A stretch of 64,000 nt of DNA from the NCBI RefSeq assembly GCF_000002995.4, contig NW_025062479.1, positions 8,423,721-8,487,720 on the forward strand, read 5' to 3'. The position numbers were made by a program, and so were the translations under genes. This DNA is from Brugia malayi. Lineage: Eukaryota; Nematoda; Chromadorea; Rhabditida; Onchocercidae. Below the pieces are notes generated by a model that saw only the letters and a list, made by a program, of their open reading frames with translations, was not told the origin of the DNA and did no database searches. Each line of letters begins with the position of its first letter. Positions within the stretch are counted from its first letter, which is position 1. Of the stretch, positions 62,610-64,000 are shown piece after piece.

Positions 62610-64000
62610 CAAACATTACGAATTAAAAAGGACAAAGCTGTGATGAGTAAAAATCTATTATTAAGATGGCATATATATCACAATTTGATTTAGTAGATTC
62701 AACATTTTAGACGAAGCAGAATTCAAGATACACAGAATCGAAATTAAAATGTGAGAGATATTAGTGAATGACAATCTGTCATGTTCGAAACATCTGAGGA
62801 AATATGACAAACAGAGGTAAATATCAAATGTAAAAAAATTAAAACTCGAAAAACTGACGCAAATATAAATATTTCATACTGTAAAAATAAAATGAAGCTA
62901 AAATAATAAAAACAATAGGTCAGAAAAAATTCGAAATATGCTCATTTTGCTTAAATATACCACTGCTAGTTAAACGCTGATTGTTACTAATATGAGTCTC
63001 ATTTCATAATTGATAAGCGCATAATGAAAAAATTGTTTGCACTTACAGCCGAGAAGAAACCTTCCCGAAAAGTAATTCATAAGTTATTGAGATGTGAGAT
63101 GGTATTTAGCATCTACAATTGTATCATTCTTTGTCAAGCAGCTGTCGATGATGTCTTTACAACTATTGCAATCATCACTGTTTTCTCCATTTCTCCACTA
63201 AGTAAATAAATCATCCCATTTTGAGTACTGAAGTATCATGAATTCAAAAATATGCTAGCTGTGAGGGTAACTTCATTTTTTAGAATCAGGTGGCGAAAGG
63301 ATGAGGCGAGATTTTCTATTCATCTTACATTTTTCGTTCGAAACTTTGTCAGCCTCACGTACAAATCAACCAAATAAATTTATTAACAAATCACTAAACC
63401 TATTCCATAACTGTGTAACAAAGCCTTTCCAAAGTTATACTGTTCCAAAAGGTTATAGTATTTCCCCAATACTTCTATATAGAAAGAAAGTGCAGAAAAT
63501 AGTAAGAGTAAAGTGACATAAGAATGATAAATAAATTATAAATCCGTTTTTAATTAGCAATGGAAAGGAGTTGCAATTTTCCACTTTTGAAAGGGAAGAA
63601 TAAGAAGTGCTAATGACACGACGAGTTACGAAACATCAAATACTGCAAGATCCTATTGTTGCTTTGTAGAATGACGTCTCTCCTAGTACTACTTAAATGT
63701 ATTCTGCGAACCTCTGATGTATACATTTGGGACTGAAACAATATGCAGTAAAGTTAATCACTAAAATATTGTCTGCTTTTTAGTTCACACTTGATTATCA
63801 TTTGACTTTGAGATGTTATTTCATGACCTTTAAATATTATAAGGAATTGTAAATGTACATTGTGTGAATTGTGCACTAAATTATTCGTTTTATTTATTCA
63901 CGTTTTTGAGCTTTGATTAGTGAAAATACGCACTTTCATCTAGTTTTCAATTAACCATACTTGAAGTTTGTTATGTAAAAAAATATTCAAGTGCTTAAAT
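62610..64000. other. right-end region, nothing recognised
   Basis: AT-rich. A short plus-strand ORF at 63301 (MRRDFLFILHFSFE...) has no features that set it apart from chance. Confidence 0.35.

Overview
The window reads as nuclear DNA of a nematode, most likely a filarial-type spirurid. The evidence is an AT-rich background, small exons split by many short to medium introns, acceptors of the TTTTCAG type, and animal-only gene families (RICH-type BAR/RhoGAP, SLC16, PPP1R3, GSKIP). The filarial assignment is inference from composition and gene style. There are no prokaryotic operons, CRISPR arrays, rRNA genes or recognisable transposases.

Layout. 0-1.7 kb (minus): 5' part of a BAR-domain RhoGAP that runs off the left edge. 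2.35-2.87 kb (plus): an unrecognised two-exon small gene candidate. 4.6-8.1 kb (plus): a ten-exon gene for a PH domain / SH3-ligand / tandem-PDZ-like scaffold. 9.2-13.7 kb (plus): a GSKIP-domain protein whose last exon lies 1.6 kb beyond an in-frame stop that would end the shorter form. 16.1-18.6 kb (plus): a short-chain dehydrogenase of the SDR16C type. 18.6-26.2 kb: mostly non-coding, with a roughly 0.9 kb inverted repeat, a 31-bp perfect direct repeat and weak coding-like fragments. 26.2-27.5 kb (plus): a BTB/T1 (KCTD-like) protein. 29.7-35.8 kb (minus): a sixteen-exon SLC16-type monocarboxylate transporter. 42.9-46.1 kb (minus): a PP1 glycogen-targeting subunit (RVxF plus CBM21). 58.8-60.6 kb (minus): an SP17-like protein with RIIa domain and IQ motifs. 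The rest is AT-rich intergenic DNA with simple repeats, a perfect 18-bp-arm hairpin and several short ORFs of unknown status.

Exon models were built by hand: each junction was chosen so that GT..AG sites, reading phase and family similarity agree. For the SLC16, PPP1R3, GSKIP-like, PH/PDZ, SDR and BTB genes every junction is in phase from ATG to stop. The RhoGAP exon 2/3 junction and the 3' end of the SP17-like gene are not settled.

No single system dominates. Several genes touch PKA/GSK3/PP1 and carbon metabolism (GSKIP-like, RIIa/IQ protein, glycogen-targeting PP1 subunit, monocarboxylate transporter), but nothing in the sequence shows that they act together. The least familiar material is the PH/SH3-ligand/PDZ protein, the 2.35 kb small gene, the 59-codon ORF at 62.1 kb, the long inverted repeat, and the proposed 7-nt and 19-nt microexons.
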